Notes: a model not told the origin generated them from the letters alone. A stretch of 64,000 nt of DNA from an uncultured Burkholderiales bacterium (GCA_903932865.1 CAIZHQ010000020.1:204468-268467); one strand, 5' to 3'; counted from the stretch's first letter, positions 16,645-26,345 are shown. Numbers and translations are program-made.

Positions 16645-17946
16645 ATGAATGCACATTCACAAAATCAATCACCCCAAACGGCGGTCACTGCGGTGATGGC
16701 CAAGCCTCTGGTGCTGTGGGGCTACCCCTTGCTCGAAGTCCTTCGAACCTGCCAAGTGCAAAGCAATCCAGAAGCCACACCTGCATTCGGTCGCGGCCCC
16801 TTCGGGATGTTCCACGGCAGTGACAGACCCTGGACACACGAAGACCGAGATATCGTCACACCCTCGTGCGATCTGTTGTATTACAACGCTTGGATCTGGA
16901 TCGGAGCTTCCCCGGTTCGACTGCACATCCCTCCGAACCACGGCCGGTATTACGTGGTGCAACTGATGGATGCTTGGAGCGAAAACTTCCACAACGTGGG
17001 CCTGCGCAACACGCCAGCCGAAGGTGCGGATTGGTGGCTGATTCACACCGAGGACCCGATGCCAGCGGGAATTGATCCAGCGCGCGTGGTGCGCTGCCCC
17101 ACTCGCTTGGTCTGGCTGCTGGGGCGCGCGCTGGTGGGGGATCTCTCCGATGTGCCCAAGGCACGCGCATTTGCAGATGGCGTTCAGTTGCAAGGCAGCG
17201 GACCTCGCCCTTCATGCGTTAGCCAGTGGCGAGACAGCGGCCATGCCGCCGACGATTTTTTTGCCAACCTGCTGCAGGCGGTCGATGAGATCGGGGTACC
17301 GAGCAACGCCAGTGACCTGCGTCCACTGATGCGCAGCTTGCGCTTGCCACCAGGTGGGCTGGATGCGCTGGAGCGCAGCAGCCAGCGTGTACGAGAGGGC
17401 TTGCGACATGCCTACTCCGAAGGGATACATCTGATCGAACAGCACATCGTTAACTTGACACGAAAGCCCTGGACCTGGAGTCCCCATTTGGGCATCTGGG
17501 GCGACAACATCCTGATGCGCGCCACAGTGGCCATGAAGGGGCTGGGCGCGTTAGCGGCCACCGAAACCCTCTATGCACAGGCCGATTTCGACGCCGACAG
17601 TGAACCTTTACACGGCCAGCATGGCTACACCTTGCGCTTTGAGGGTGGCCACATGCCGCCGGCAGACGCCTTTTGGTCGGTATCGCTCTATGGCGAAGAC
17701 CGCTATTTCGCGGCCAATCCGATGGGTCGCTATGCGATTGGGGATCGAACCAAAGGCTTGCGACTCGGTCAAGACAACTCTCTGACGCTTCAAATTCAGC
17801 ACGAACGCCCCGCCGAAGGCGATGCGAACTGGTTGCCAGCGCCATCAGGACCGTTCTACCTGATTTTGCGCATGTACCACCCGCGCGAAGAGATGCTCAA
17901 CGGCCGCTATACCCTCCCCCCCGTCCAACGCGTCAAAGAAAGATGA
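16645..17946 (+). CDS. DUF1254/DUF1214 protein, copy 1
   Basis: 433 aa from ATG 16645; the track's upstream start has no support. The first part (WGYPLLEVLRTCQ, DIVTPSCDLLYYNAW, LHIPPNHGRYYVVQLMDAWSENF) is the DUF1254 half, the end (FEGGHMPPADAFWSVSLYG, NPMGRYAIGDRTKGL, NWLPAPSGPFYLILRMY) is DUF1214. The fold is a beta-sandwich of unknown biochemical role. No signal peptide is visible, although many relatives are exported. It is paired with a paralogue 4 nt downstream. The position inside an acyl-CoA operon suggests a lipid or terpenoid-related role. Confidence 0.85.
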   Translation: MNAHSQNQSPQTAVTAVMAKPLVLWGYPLLEVLRTCQVQSNPEATPAFGRGPFGMFHGSDRPWTHEDRDIVTPSCDLLYYNAWIWIGASPVRLHIPPNHGRYYVVQLMDAWSENFHNVGLRNTPAEGADWWLIHTEDPMPAGIDPARVVRCPTRLVWLLGRALVGDLSDVPKARAFADGVQLQGSGPRPSCVSQWRDSGHAADDFFANLLQAVDEIGVPSNASDLRPLMRSLRLPPGGLDALERSSQRVREGLRHAYSEGIHLIEQHIVNLTRKPWTWSPHLGIWGDNILMRATVAMKGLGALAATETLYAQADFDADSEPLHGQHGYTLRFEGGHMPPADAFWSVSLYGEDRYFAANPMGRYAIGDRTKGLRLGQDNSLTLQIQHERPAEGDANWLPAPSGPFYLILRMYHPREEMLNGRYTLPPVQRVKER

Positions 17947-17950
17947 CCCC

Positions 17951-19249
17951 ATGAACCGCAACGATCTGGCCAGAGAGGCCATCCTCTACACGCTGCCCTT
18001 GTATGAAACAGCACGGATGCAAGCAGCAAGCAGTCCACGCAAAAATACAGAAGGGCTCTTTGCGGACCCGGCGGGTGGTCCCGAATCTAAGCGCCGCTGG
18101 GCCAATGTGTTTTCACACACGCGCCAACTGCTCAATGCCAAAGACCGCCGAGTGGTCACACCCAACACTGACACGCTCTACACCAGTACCTGGATCGATC
18201 TGTCAGACGGACCTTTGTTGTTGCACACCCCGGACACTGGCGAGCGCTACTACGTGCTAGGGCTGTTGGACTTCTACACCAACCCTTTTGCGCATCTGGG
18301 CACCCGCTTGAATGGCAATGCGGCCCACACGTTTTTTCTTCATGGACCTGGCTGGCAAGGCACCCCACCGGCTGGTACGCTGCCCATTGAGTGCGCCACC
18401 CCAACGGTGTGGCTGATTGGCCGTATTCTGGCCCTCCCACATGAGGACCTGGCCCCTGTTCACGCACTCCAGGACGCCTTTCGCTTGACCACCCTTCAAG
18501 GCGAGCCAGCGGCCCGTATCGTCACATGCAGCCTCCATGGGCAAGACAAGCTGGGCGACGCCGCCACCTTCGTCCAAGTGGTCAATCGACAGCTGGCCAT
18601 CAACCCACCACCTGCTGATGAAACGTCCGACCTGGCTCGCTTCGCAGTCTTGGGCATCGGAGCGGGTCTGGACTCATCACAGGCCGACTTGCCCTTGTTC
18701 CAACAAACCTTGACCGAGATCCTGTCCGAACTGGATGCCCCGGCTTCTTCTGATTTGGAGGGCGGCTGGAATGCCTCGGTCGAAGTCACTGACCACTATG
18801 GCCGCGATTGGTTTACCCGAGCCCGCGTGGCCCGTTGCTACATTGGTCTGCTGGGTACGCAGGAAGTCATTTACCAGATGGCGCACCGCGACAGTCAGGG
18901 CCGCCCACTGGACGGGCGTCACCGTTACCGCCTGCGGTTCGCACCAGGAGGCTTGCCACAGGTCGATGCTTTCTGGTCGCTGAGCCTATACCGCAAAAGC
19001 GATTACCTGTTCGTAGACAACCCGCTGCAGCGCTACGCCATCGGGGACCGCACAGCCGGCTTATGCACCGACCCCGATGGCGGTTTGACGATCTGGCTAG
19101 GCCATACGTCACCCCCGCAGACCAGCAACTGGTTGCCCGCACCGGCTGATACTTTTTACGTTGCCCTGCGCCTGTATCTGCCTCGCGAAGTTCACCAGAA
19201 TGGCCATTACAACTACCCGCTCATCGAGCGGGTCAACGACAGCGCCTGA
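17951..19249 (+). CDS. DUF1254/DUF1214 protein, copy 2
   Basis: 432 aa. Same architecture as the preceding gene: AILYTLPLYETARMQ at the start, RVVTPNTDTLYTSTWIDLSDGPLLLH, YYVLGLLDFYTNPF, then GLPQVDAFWSLSLYRKSDYLF, NPLQRYAIGDRTAGL and NWLPAPADTFYVALRLYLP. Overall similarity is moderate, so this is an old duplication or a heteromeric pair. No signal peptide. ATG 17951 lies 4 nt after the first copy's stop, so coupled translation and a two-subunit complex are plausible. Function unknown. Confidence 0.85.
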   Translation: MNRNDLAREAILYTLPLYETARMQAASSPRKNTEGLFADPAGGPESKRRWANVFSHTRQLLNAKDRRVVTPNTDTLYTSTWIDLSDGPLLLHTPDTGERYYVLGLLDFYTNPFAHLGTRLNGNAAHTFFLHGPGWQGTPPAGTLPIECATPTVWLIGRILALPHEDLAPVHALQDAFRLTTLQGEPAARIVTCSLHGQDKLGDAATFVQVVNRQLAINPPPADETSDLARFAVLGIGAGLDSSQADLPLFQQTLTEILSELDAPASSDLEGGWNASVEVTDHYGRDWFTRARVARCYIGLLGTQEVIYQMAHRDSQGRPLDGRHRYRLRFAPGGLPQVDAFWSLSLYRKSDYLFVDNPLQRYAIGDRTAGLCTDPDGGLTIWLGHTSPPQTSNWLPAPADTFYVALRLYLPREVHQNGHYNYPLIERVNDSA

Positions 19250-19278
19250 GGATCAGGCCTGACCGCAATGCCTGCGCC

Positions 19279-21027
19279 ATGAACCTGACATCCTCAACCA
19301 AGGCGTCACTTATGACCACCGACCTTCATCCTGCAACGGCCACTTACCGTCTGATTCTTGACCATGTTCAGGACCACGAAGTTCAGCGGGCTGACCAGGT
19401 CTACCTGACCCAGCCTGTGGGTCAAGGCCAAGTGCGTGATTACACTTGGCGCCAAACACTCGATGAGGCACGCCGCATGGCGCGGCACTTGCAGTCGCAA
19501 GGCTTCGAGCAGGGCACTCGAATCGGTCTGATCACCAAGAACTGTGCCCATTTCATCATGGCGGAACTGGCCATCTGGCTGGCCGGTGGCACAACTGTGG
19601 CCTTGTTCCCGACCGAGTCGGCCGACAACATTCGCTTCGTCCTGGAGCACAGCGAGACACGCCTGCTTTTCGTGGGCAAACTCGACAACTGGGCGCGTCA
19701 GCAAACAGGCGTGCCCCAAGGTCTTACCTGCATCGCGCTGCCCCTGTCAGATGCCACAGCACATCAGCCTGATCTACCCCGTTGGGAAGACATCGTCGCC
19801 AGCACCGAAGCATTGAACGGTCGCATTAGGCGCGATTCGAAGGATCTGGCGCTTATTTCTTACACATCCGGATCGACCGGCGAACCCAAGGGAGTCATGC
19901 ACAGCTTTGGCGGTATCAGCGATGCTTCCGAACGCACCATGGCGTTGATCAACGAGCGCACAGGTCACCCGTCTGAGCACCGCGTCTTGTCGTATTTACC
20001 GCTGTCCCACGTATTCGAACGCTCAAAGATCGCCTGCTGGTCTCTGGTAGCTGGCAATGTGCACGTGTTCTTTTCCGAATCGCTGGTCACGTTTGTGGAT
20101 GACCTCAAGCGCGCACGGCCCAACTCCTTCATTTCAGTGCCCCGGCTGTGGCTCAAGTTCCAGCATGGTGTCTTCGCCAGAATGCCGGCAGAGCAGCTGG
20201 ACGCGGCGCTGGCAGACCCTGTCAAAGGCCGAATGGTCGCCAAGCAAGTACTGGCATCGCTCGGTCTGGACGCGGTGGTGTCGGCCGGCAGCGGCTCGGC
20301 GCCCATCTCAGCCGAGCTGATTGAGTGGTACCGCAAGCTGGGGCTGGACTTGATGGAAGGCTACGCGATGACCGAAGACTTTGCGTATTCACATGGTTCG
20401 CTGCCGCAGTACAGCAAACCGGGGTATGTTGGAGGAGCGCTTCCAGGCGTGCAATCGCGGCTATCACCCGAGGGTGAAATTTTGGTCAAGTCGCCTGGCT
20501 GCATGGTCGGATACTACAAACGTCCTGACCTGACGGCCGAAGCCTTCACCGATGACGGCTATTTCCGCACTGGCGATTGCGGACATTTCGAGCCCAATGG
20601 CATGCTCAAACTCACTGGACGGATCAAGGAGCTGTTCAAGACGACGAAAGGCAAATATGTGGCACCTGCACCGATCGAAAGCCGATTGAACAACCACCCA
20701 ATGATCGAACTCAGCATGGTGTGCGGCACCGGTCAGAGCGCTGCATGCGCCTTGGTTCAGCTGTCAGAGCAGCACCAGACACAGCGCCAGGACCCTGCGA
20801 TGCGAGAACAGATCGAACTCGAGCTGGCGCGGCTGATGGAGGACGTCAATGCGACACTGAGCGATCACGAACAGCTGCGCTTGATGGTGGTGATGAACGA
20901 GCCATGGACCATTGACAATGGTTGCCTAACGGCCACGCTGAAAATCAAGCGCAACGCCATCGAGGCCAGCGTCCAGCAACGTCTGTACGGCTGGTACGCA
21001 CAACCGGATCAGGTCCTCTGGGCCTGA
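19279..21027 (+). CDS. AMP-forming long-chain acyl-CoA synthetase
   Basis: 582 aa ANL-superfamily ligase. P-loop ISYTSGSTGEPKGVMHS (~residues 193-209), YLPLSHVFERS, the A5 motif EGYAMTED, the adenylate motif YFRTGDCGHFEPNGMLKLTGRIKELFKTTKGKYVAPAPIE, and a C-terminal catalytic Lys region TATLKIKRNAIE. The long-chain (FAA/FadD-like) subtype is favoured by the KTTKGKYVAPAPIE segment. An alternative start is ATG 19312. It activates a free carboxylic acid with ATP and CoA. Ends 13 bp from the convergent alkylsulfatase. Confidence 0.92.
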   Translation: MNLTSSTKASLMTTDLHPATATYRLILDHVQDHEVQRADQVYLTQPVGQGQVRDYTWRQTLDEARRMARHLQSQGFEQGTRIGLITKNCAHFIMAELAIWLAGGTTVALFPTESADNIRFVLEHSETRLLFVGKLDNWARQQTGVPQGLTCIALPLSDATAHQPDLPRWEDIVASTEALNGRIRRDSKDLALISYTSGSTGEPKGVMHSFGGISDASERTMALINERTGHPSEHRVLSYLPLSHVFERSKIACWSLVAGNVHVFFSESLVTFVDDLKRARPNSFISVPRLWLKFQHGVFARMPAEQLDAALADPVKGRMVAKQVLASLGLDAVVSAGSGSAPISAELIEWYRKLGLDLMEGYAMTEDFAYSHGSLPQYSKPGYVGGALPGVQSRLSPEGEILVKSPGCMVGYYKRPDLTAEAFTDDGYFRTGDCGHFEPNGMLKLTGRIKELFKTTKGKYVAPAPIESRLNNHPMIELSMVCGTGQSAACALVQLSEQHQTQRQDPAMREQIELELARLMEDVNATLSDHEQLRLMVVMNEPWTIDNGCLTATLKIKRNAIEASVQQRLYGWYAQPDQVLWA

Positions 21028-21040
21028 CAAATCGAAGGGC

Positions 21041-23017
21041 CTACTCAGGCAGCTGAAAACTGCTAATAGGTGGCAAAGGCTCCAGCACAGCGAAGCCACG
21101 GTCAAAGGTGTCGAGCAGCATCAGGAATTCCTCAAAAATTTCCCGCGGGCCTTGCAGCTGTATGCGCCCGCTGTCCAGCGCATCTGCAAAACTCAGCTGC
21201 TCGAGAGAAATGTCATCGAGTGTCGCGCGGCTCAGGCGCAATTGGACATCCACTTTGTCAACAGGTTCTTCGCAGGCATGGCGCAACACACCATTCGACA
21301 GTGTCAACACATGGCTGGCGTCTGGTTCGCTAAAAAGCCAATGCATCACCAGGCGATGCCGCGCTGCGCGAGGTCCGTTCAGGCGCATGGCCAAATAATC
21401 AAAATAATGCGACAGGGGCAGCGCACGGATCATGTCGCGGCTGGCAGCCATCCCTGATGCCAAGCGCGGCGACCCCTGGCGCAGCTCCCGGGCGCCTTGC
21501 AGGTAAGCATTACGCCAGGTGGATGACTCGGTCTGATAACCCAGTTGTTCCATGGCTTGGGCGCACAGTCGGCGCGCTTCGGCGCAAGACGGATCCACCC
21601 ACACAATCCGGGCACAGACATCGGCCACCCAACGGTATTCACCCGCAGCCAAGTCGGCACGTGCCTTGCTCAATACGACGTCCACGCCGCCCATGTAATC
21701 GATGGTCTTGCGCGCCTGTGCTTCACGCGGCAACGGGTCCAGGAATGCCGGGTGGCCTTCATAGGCACCCAGGTAGCGCTGGTACACGGCCTTCACGTTG
21801 TGCTTGAGGTGACCATAAAAGCTGTGTGTTGACCAATCCTGTTGGAGTGCCTCTGGCAAGCGAATGGCTTCGGCGATGTCGCCACCCGTGTGTCCGTGGT
21901 TCATCAACCGCAATGTCTGGTCATGCACGAACTTGTAAAGATCGTGCTGGCGCAACAGATACTCGCCCATGGACTGACTGCCCCAAACTGGCCAATGGTG
22001 CTGAGCAATCAGCACATCGCTGTGAGCAGCATACCGTTGGCGTGCACCTACCAAATAGCTCGCCCAGGCACGGGCATCGCGCACCTGGGCTCCGCGCAGG
22101 GGCAACAGGTTGTGAAAGTTGTGGCTGGTGATCTCGGCCATGTTGAGCACGCGCAGGCCCGGGTGATGGATGATCATCTCGGCTGGGGCTTCAGCCCCGG
22201 GCGTAAGCTCGAACACACATTCGATGCCATCCACCTGGAGACTCTCCACCGGTTGGGTGATCAGCCGATTGGGCGCAATCAGTGTGACGGTTCCGGCTGA
22301 CACGGCCTTGCCCAGACCAGCATCCACCTGACCGCGCTCGCCACGTGGTAGCAATGCGCCGTACTGGAACAAGGCGCGCCGTGTCATGGCATTGCCAGCC
22401 ATCACGGTTTCGCTGATGGCGTCATCCATGAAGCCCACAGGTGCAATCACCTGAACTCGGCCGGCTAGGACATCGGCCTCGTCGATGACGCCACGCACGC
22501 CGCCAAAATGGTCCACATGGCTGTGTGTATAAACCACCGCCACCACCGGCCGTTGTGGCCGGTGTTGGTGATACAAGGCCAACGCCGCAGCGGCCACCTG
22601 GGTCGACGTGAGCGGGTCAATGATGATCAGTCCGGTGTCACCTTCCAGAATGGTCATGTTGGCCAGATCCATGCCGCGAACTTGGTAAACACGGTCACAG
22701 ACCTTGAACAAGCCGGTGACCATATTGAGGCGGGCATGTCGCCACAGACCGGGGTGCACACTGTCGGGCGCCTGCTCATGAGCCAGGAAACCATAGGCCT
22801 GCAGGTTCCAGACCGGGCGGCCGTTGGGGCGCAGAACGCCTTCGGGCGGCAAGGGTGCGACCAGTCCCCGACGCGCATCGTCAAACGCACGGTCATCGTG
22901 CAAGGGCAAATGCAGCCGCTGGGCGGCTTGGCAGGCACGGGTGTGCATCGAGGCCGGTTGAGGATCTTCTGTCGCCAGGTTTTTTTCAGGCTTACGAGCA
23001 GGTGTGTCAGAGGTCAT
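21041..23017 (-). CDS. Alkyl sulfatase, metallo-beta-lactamase type (SdsA1-like)
   Basis: 658 aa, the length of SdsA1-type enzymes. The Zn-binding motif THSHVDHFGGVRGV gives His165, His167, Asp169 and His170. It is followed by LIAQHHWPVWG and the dimerisation helices (LRLMNHGHTGGDIAEAIRLP), with a C-terminal SCP2-like domain (~530-650) for hydrophobic substrates. It hydrolyses primary or secondary alkyl sulfates to alcohol and sulfate. No cleavable signal peptide is evident. It faces the TetR operon divergently across ~280 bp, so co-regulation is plausible. The alcohol it releases would feed the P450/ADH operon or the CoA ligases. Confidence 0.93.
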   Translation of the reverse strand: MTSDTPARKPEKNLATEDPQPASMHTRACQAAQRLHLPLHDDRAFDDARRGLVAPLPPEGVLRPNGRPVWNLQAYGFLAHEQAPDSVHPGLWRHARLNMVTGLFKVCDRVYQVRGMDLANMTILEGDTGLIIIDPLTSTQVAAAALALYHQHRPQRPVVAVVYTHSHVDHFGGVRGVIDEADVLAGRVQVIAPVGFMDDAISETVMAGNAMTRRALFQYGALLPRGERGQVDAGLGKAVSAGTVTLIAPNRLITQPVESLQVDGIECVFELTPGAEAPAEMIIHHPGLRVLNMAEITSHNFHNLLPLRGAQVRDARAWASYLVGARQRYAAHSDVLIAQHHWPVWGSQSMGEYLLRQHDLYKFVHDQTLRLMNHGHTGGDIAEAIRLPEALQQDWSTHSFYGHLKHNVKAVYQRYLGAYEGHPAFLDPLPREAQARKTIDYMGGVDVVLSKARADLAAGEYRWVADVCARIVWVDPSCAEARRLCAQAMEQLGYQTESSTWRNAYLQGARELRQGSPRLASGMAASRDMIRALPLSHYFDYLAMRLNGPRAARHRLVMHWLFSEPDASHVLTLSNGVLRHACEEPVDKVDVQLRLSRATLDDISLEQLSFADALDSGRIQLQGPREIFEEFLMLLDTFDRGFAVLEPLPPISSFQLPE

Positions 23018-23170
23018 GCGTTGAAGCGACTACAAGTCGTGCTGGGTGACGAAGTTTGGCCGTTAAAAATGGATACGAATCAGGCGCTTTGCAAACCCTT
23101 CGTGATCGCATGATGAGCGAGCCGATTGGAATCAAACACATGGTTTTCCCTTGGTTCTTAAAGCTGGTGC

Positions 23171-23200
23171 TTGACAAGTGCTGCCAGGCGGAATTATTGT
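23171..23200 (+). promoter_or_regulatory. Candidate sigma70 promoter for the TetR-CYP153 operon
   Basis: TTGACA at 23171-23176, 18 bp, then TATTGT at 23195-23200, in the gap between the divergent alkylsulfatase and TetR genes and ~98 bp before the chosen TetR start. The -35 is perfect and the -10 weaker, as expected for a regulated promoter. Confidence 0.5.
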
Positions 23201-23297
23201 GAACCTGAATTCATGTTCTGTATTTTGCTTTTGAAAGCCGCACTTGTCCACCCTTCCATTGACTGCCTCTGCAACCTCTAGAAAACCAGCTTCAAAC

Positions 23298-24026
23298 ATG
23301 GAGAAAAAAACCATAGAGGCTGTCATCAAGGCCTTTCCAGCCAAGCAGCAAAGGTCCGAACAAACCCACGAAAAATTGCTGCAGTCAGGTCTCGATTTGT
23401 TGCGCGATGGGGTTTTTGATGACATTTCCATTGCGCAAATTGCGGCCCGAGCAGGATGCGCTGTGGGTTCCTTTTATCTGAGATTTCGCAACAAAGAGGC
23501 TTTTTTCAAATTTCTCATTGAAAGCATCAGCGAAACCTTAGAAGCAGACCTGCACGCCAATCTCACCCCAGAAAGCATCAAAGAACTCAACCTGGCACAA
23601 ACGGTACGTCACTGTGTAGACCATTACGTGGAGACCAACCGACAGTACGAAAGCATCATTCGTGCGGCAGTGCAATACAGCATCAATGACAGCGATGACT
23701 GGCAACCCGTAAGGGACAACGGGCTAAAGCTGCACGATCACTACATTGAATTGATCCTCAGTAAATCAAGAAAATCAAACCAAGAAGAAGTCCGACAACA
23801 ACTGATCGTCGGCTTACAAATCATCAGTGGACATTTGGTCAACAGCATTACTCACCCGATCAACCGCTTACCCCTGCATGACCCCAACCTCAGCTATTGG
23901 CTTTATGAAGTGGTCATGCACTGCTTAAAGGTCAAGCCGCCAGTACCCGCCATGTCGCAGCAAAAAAAGGGGCATTTGCGGACTGCATCCCCAGTGAAAA
24001 AAGCCATAACCAAAAGGAGCAAATAA
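23298..24026 (+). CDS. TetR/AcrR-family regulator
   Basis: 242 aa from ATG 23298; the track start at 23244 is a TTG with no ribosome site. The helix-turn-helix is at residues ~20-65 (EKLLQSGLDLLRDGVFDDISIAQIAARAGCAVGSFYLRFRNKEAFF), textbook TetR. The ligand domain is helical with a basic tail (KKAITKRSK). It is the first gene of the operon ending at 32193 and 1 nt from the alcohol dehydrogenase, and it faces the alkylsulfatase. The likely role is repression of both units until an alkyl or fatty-acyl effector binds; the effector is unknown. Confidence 0.9.
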   Translation: MEKKTIEAVIKAFPAKQQRSEQTHEKLLQSGLDLLRDGVFDDISIAQIAARAGCAVGSFYLRFRNKEAFFKFLIESISETLEADLHANLTPESIKELNLAQTVRHCVDHYVETNRQYESIIRAAVQYSINDSDDWQPVRDNGLKLHDHYIELILSKSRKSNQEEVRQQLIVGLQIISGHLVNSITHPINRLPLHDPNLSYWLYEVVMHCLKVKPPVPAMSQQKKGHLRTASPVKKAITKRSK

Positions 24027-24027
24027 A

Positions 24028-25110
24028 TTGAAAGCCGCCGTATTTCATGGCCCAGGTCAGCCCATGACTATCGAGAGCATCGAGATCGAAAAACCCAAAC
24101 GCAACGAGGTGTTGGTGCGCACCCGTGTCAGCGGCCTGTGCCACAGCGACTTGCATTTCATCGAGGGCAAATACCCGACCCCCGTGCCCGCCGTACTCGG
24201 CCATGAAGCCGCTGGGGTGGTCGAAGCGGTGGGTGAAGACGTCACCCACGTCAAGCCTGGTGACCATGTGGTCACCTGCTTGTCGGTGTTCTGTGGCCAT
24301 TGTGAGTATTGCGTGACGGGTCACCAAACCATCTGCAGCAACACCGCAGTCAAAATGCCTCCCGGCGTGGCCAAACGCCTGCGCTGGAAGGGGGAACACC
24401 TCAATCAGTACCTCAACCTCTCCACTTTTGCTGAGCAAATGCTGGTGCACGAGAACGCGGTCGTCAAAATTCGAGAAGATATGCCCCTGGACCTGGCGGC
24501 TTTGCTGGGCTGTGGCGTTCTCACGGGTTATGGCTCGGTGGTGCACAGCGCACAACTGGAGCCTGGCACCACAGTGGCTGTGCTTGGTTGCGGCGGCGTA
24601 GGCCTGTCCACCATTCATGCGGCGCATCTGGCTGGCGCAGCCCGGATCATTGCCATCGACATCGACCCCGCCAAGCTGGAGATGGCCAGGATATTTGGAG
24701 CCACAGATGGCATAGATGCTAAAGACCCGGACATGGTCGCCAAGATCATCGAGATGACCCAAGGCGGCGTGCATTACGCATTCGAGTGCATAGGTCTGAA
24801 GACCACGACCGAAGCTTCATTTGCCATGCTGCGTCCTCGCGGTTTGTCCACCATTGTGGGCATGATTCCGCTGGGCACCAAAATTGAGCTGCACGGCTTT
24901 GACTTTCTACGAGAGCGGCGCATTCAAGGCACGATGATGGGTTCCAACCACTTCCGACTAGACATCCCCCGCTTGGTGGAATTTCACATGCAGGGCCGGA
25001 TGAAACTCGACCAGTTGGTTTCGAACCGACTCAAGCTGGAGCAAATCAACGACGGTTTTTCCGCTCTGCAGCGAGGTGGTATCGCTCGCAATGTGATCGT
25101 TTTCGATTGA
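24028..25110 (+). CDS. Zn-dependent alcohol dehydrogenase (MDR family)
   Basis: 360 aa, TTG start with AAGGAG a few nt upstream. Catalytic Zn site: SGLCHSDLHFIEG (Cys), GHEAAGVVEAVGE (His-Glu). The structural Zn lobe CLSVFCGHCEYCVTGHQTIC has four or more Cys. The NAD site is VAVLGCGGVGLSTIHAAHLAGA followed by AIDID (Asp, NAD preference). It resembles class III-like and medium-to-long-chain alcohol dehydrogenases found beside CYP153 genes. It would oxidise the hydroxylated product of the P450 or the alcohol from the alkylsulfatase. It overlaps the next reading frame's upstream ATG by one base. Confidence 0.92.
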   Translation: MKAAVFHGPGQPMTIESIEIEKPKRNEVLVRTRVSGLCHSDLHFIEGKYPTPVPAVLGHEAAGVVEAVGEDVTHVKPGDHVVTCLSVFCGHCEYCVTGHQTICSNTAVKMPPGVAKRLRWKGEHLNQYLNLSTFAEQMLVHENAVVKIREDMPLDLAALLGCGVLTGYGSVVHSAQLEPGTTVAVLGCGGVGLSTIHAAHLAGAARIIAIDIDPAKLEMARIFGATDGIDAKDPDMVAKIIEMTQGGVHYAFECIGLKTTTEASFAMLRPRGLSTIVGMIPLGTKIELHGFDFLRERRIQGTMMGSNHFRLDIPRLVEFHMQGRMKLDQLVSNRLKLEQINDGFSALQRGGIARNVIVFD

Positions 25111-25121
25111 TGGAGCGCCCC

Positions 25122-25994
25122 ATGAAACGATTGCAAAACAAAGTCGCCGTGATCACGGGCGCCTGCTCGGGCATTGGCTTGGCCACCACCGAGCTGTTTC
25201 TTTCAGAAGGCGCCCAAGTGGTGGCAGCGGACGTGCAGGACGAGGTGGGACAGCAACTGCAAGAGAAGTATGCAGGTCAGCTGCACTTTGCGCATTGCGA
25301 TGTGACCCAGCTCGATGAGTTACGCGCCGCCATCGACTGTGCCGCCGAACATTTTGGTGGTCTTGACATCCTGTTCAGCAATGCGGGTCGCATCGGCACC
25401 ATGGGCGGCGTTCAGGCTTTTAACGCCGAGGCTTGGGACAACACCCAAAACCTTTTGCTGCGATCTGTCGCGGCAGGCGCGAGCTACGCAGTGCCCCACA
25501 TGATCAAACGGGGCGCAGGCGCCATCGTGAACACATCGTCCATTTCGGCCTTGCAGGCTGGCTACGCCCCGCTGGCCTATTCGGTGGCCAAAGCGGGCGT
25601 TCTGCATTACACACGGGTGGCAGCGGCCGAACTCTGCGCCTTGAACATCCGCATCAACGCGGTGGTGCCGGGCTTCATTGCCACGCGCATCTTCGGCGGC
25701 CTGTTTGGCATGGACCAACAGGCCTCGCAAGACCTGGCCAAACGTGTGAGTGATCACAGCAGCAGCGCCAATCCGATTGGCCGTGCCGGTCAGCCGCAAG
25801 ACATTGCAGAGGCTGTCCTGTATCTGTCTAGTGATGCCGCGCGGTTTGTCACTGGCACCCACATCACCGTGGATGGGGGGATCACCATCGGCCCCCGACA
25901 CAGTTGGGACCCCCAAACAACCAGCCCCATGAGCCAAGCACTCGGCGTGTCACGCGAGCAAATCGAAGCCATGCGCAAGTCAGCCGATTCCTGA
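25122..25994 (+). CDS. SDR-family oxidoreductase
   Basis: 290 aa from ATG 25122, with GGAG 6 nt upstream; ATG 25110 is an alternative that overlaps the ADH stop. Cofactor motif TGACSGIGLA, NAG motif SNAG, catalytic Ser in NTSSIS, and YSVAK for Tyr/Lys. VVAADVQD (Asp after strand 2) suggests NAD. The C-terminus is extended by ~25 residues beyond the usual end (VTGTHITVDGG). It probably oxidises a secondary alcohol to the ketone needed by the BVMO three genes downstream; inferred from context. Confidence 0.9.
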   Translation: MKRLQNKVAVITGACSGIGLATTELFLSEGAQVVAADVQDEVGQQLQEKYAGQLHFAHCDVTQLDELRAAIDCAAEHFGGLDILFSNAGRIGTMGGVQAFNAEAWDNTQNLLLRSVAAGASYAVPHMIKRGAGAIVNTSSISALQAGYAPLAYSVAKAGVLHYTRVAAAELCALNIRINAVVPGFIATRIFGGLFGMDQQASQDLAKRVSDHSSSANPIGRAGQPQDIAEAVLYLSSDAARFVTGTHITVDGGITIGPRHSWDPQTTSPMSQALGVSREQIEAMRKSADS

Positions 25995-26024
25995 ATTTTG
26001 ATTTTTCCAGAAAGATTTTTGTCC

Positions 26025-26345
26025 ATGCCCCAAGTTCATTTCATCAGCTTTGACGGTATTCGCCGCAGCGTTGAGACCCAGATTGGCGAGAACCTGATGC
26101 GCGCTGCCACCGATAACGCCGTGCCTGGCATCGATGGGGATTGCGGCGGCCAGTGCGCTTGCGCAACTTGTCACGTGTTCGTATCTACGCCCTGGGCAGA
26201 GCGTCTGCCCATCATGCGTACCAATGAGAACGATATTTTGGAATTCACCAACGAGCGCCGGGAATCTTCCCGTCTGGCCTGCCAGATCGTCATGACCGCC
26301 GAGCTCGACGGTATCGAAGTCCATATGCCCGAAGGCCAGCACTGA
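26025..26345 (+). CDS. [2Fe-2S] ferredoxin, adrenodoxin/putidaredoxin type
   Basis: 106 aa from ATG 26025. The cluster ligands fit C-x5-C-x2-C...C: Cys40, Cys46 and Cys49 in GDCGGQCACATCHVFV, and Cys86 in RLACQIVM. The fold start PQVHFISFDG and the acidic helix (ENDILEFTNERRE) are typical of P450 redox partners. It lies 27 nt before the P450 gene. No ferredoxin reductase gene is in the window, so the electron source is encoded elsewhere. Confidence 0.93.
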   Translation: MPQVHFISFDGIRRSVETQIGENLMRAATDNAVPGIDGDCGGQCACATCHVFVSTPWAERLPIMRTNENDILEFTNERRESSRLACQIVMTAELDGIEVHMPEGQH

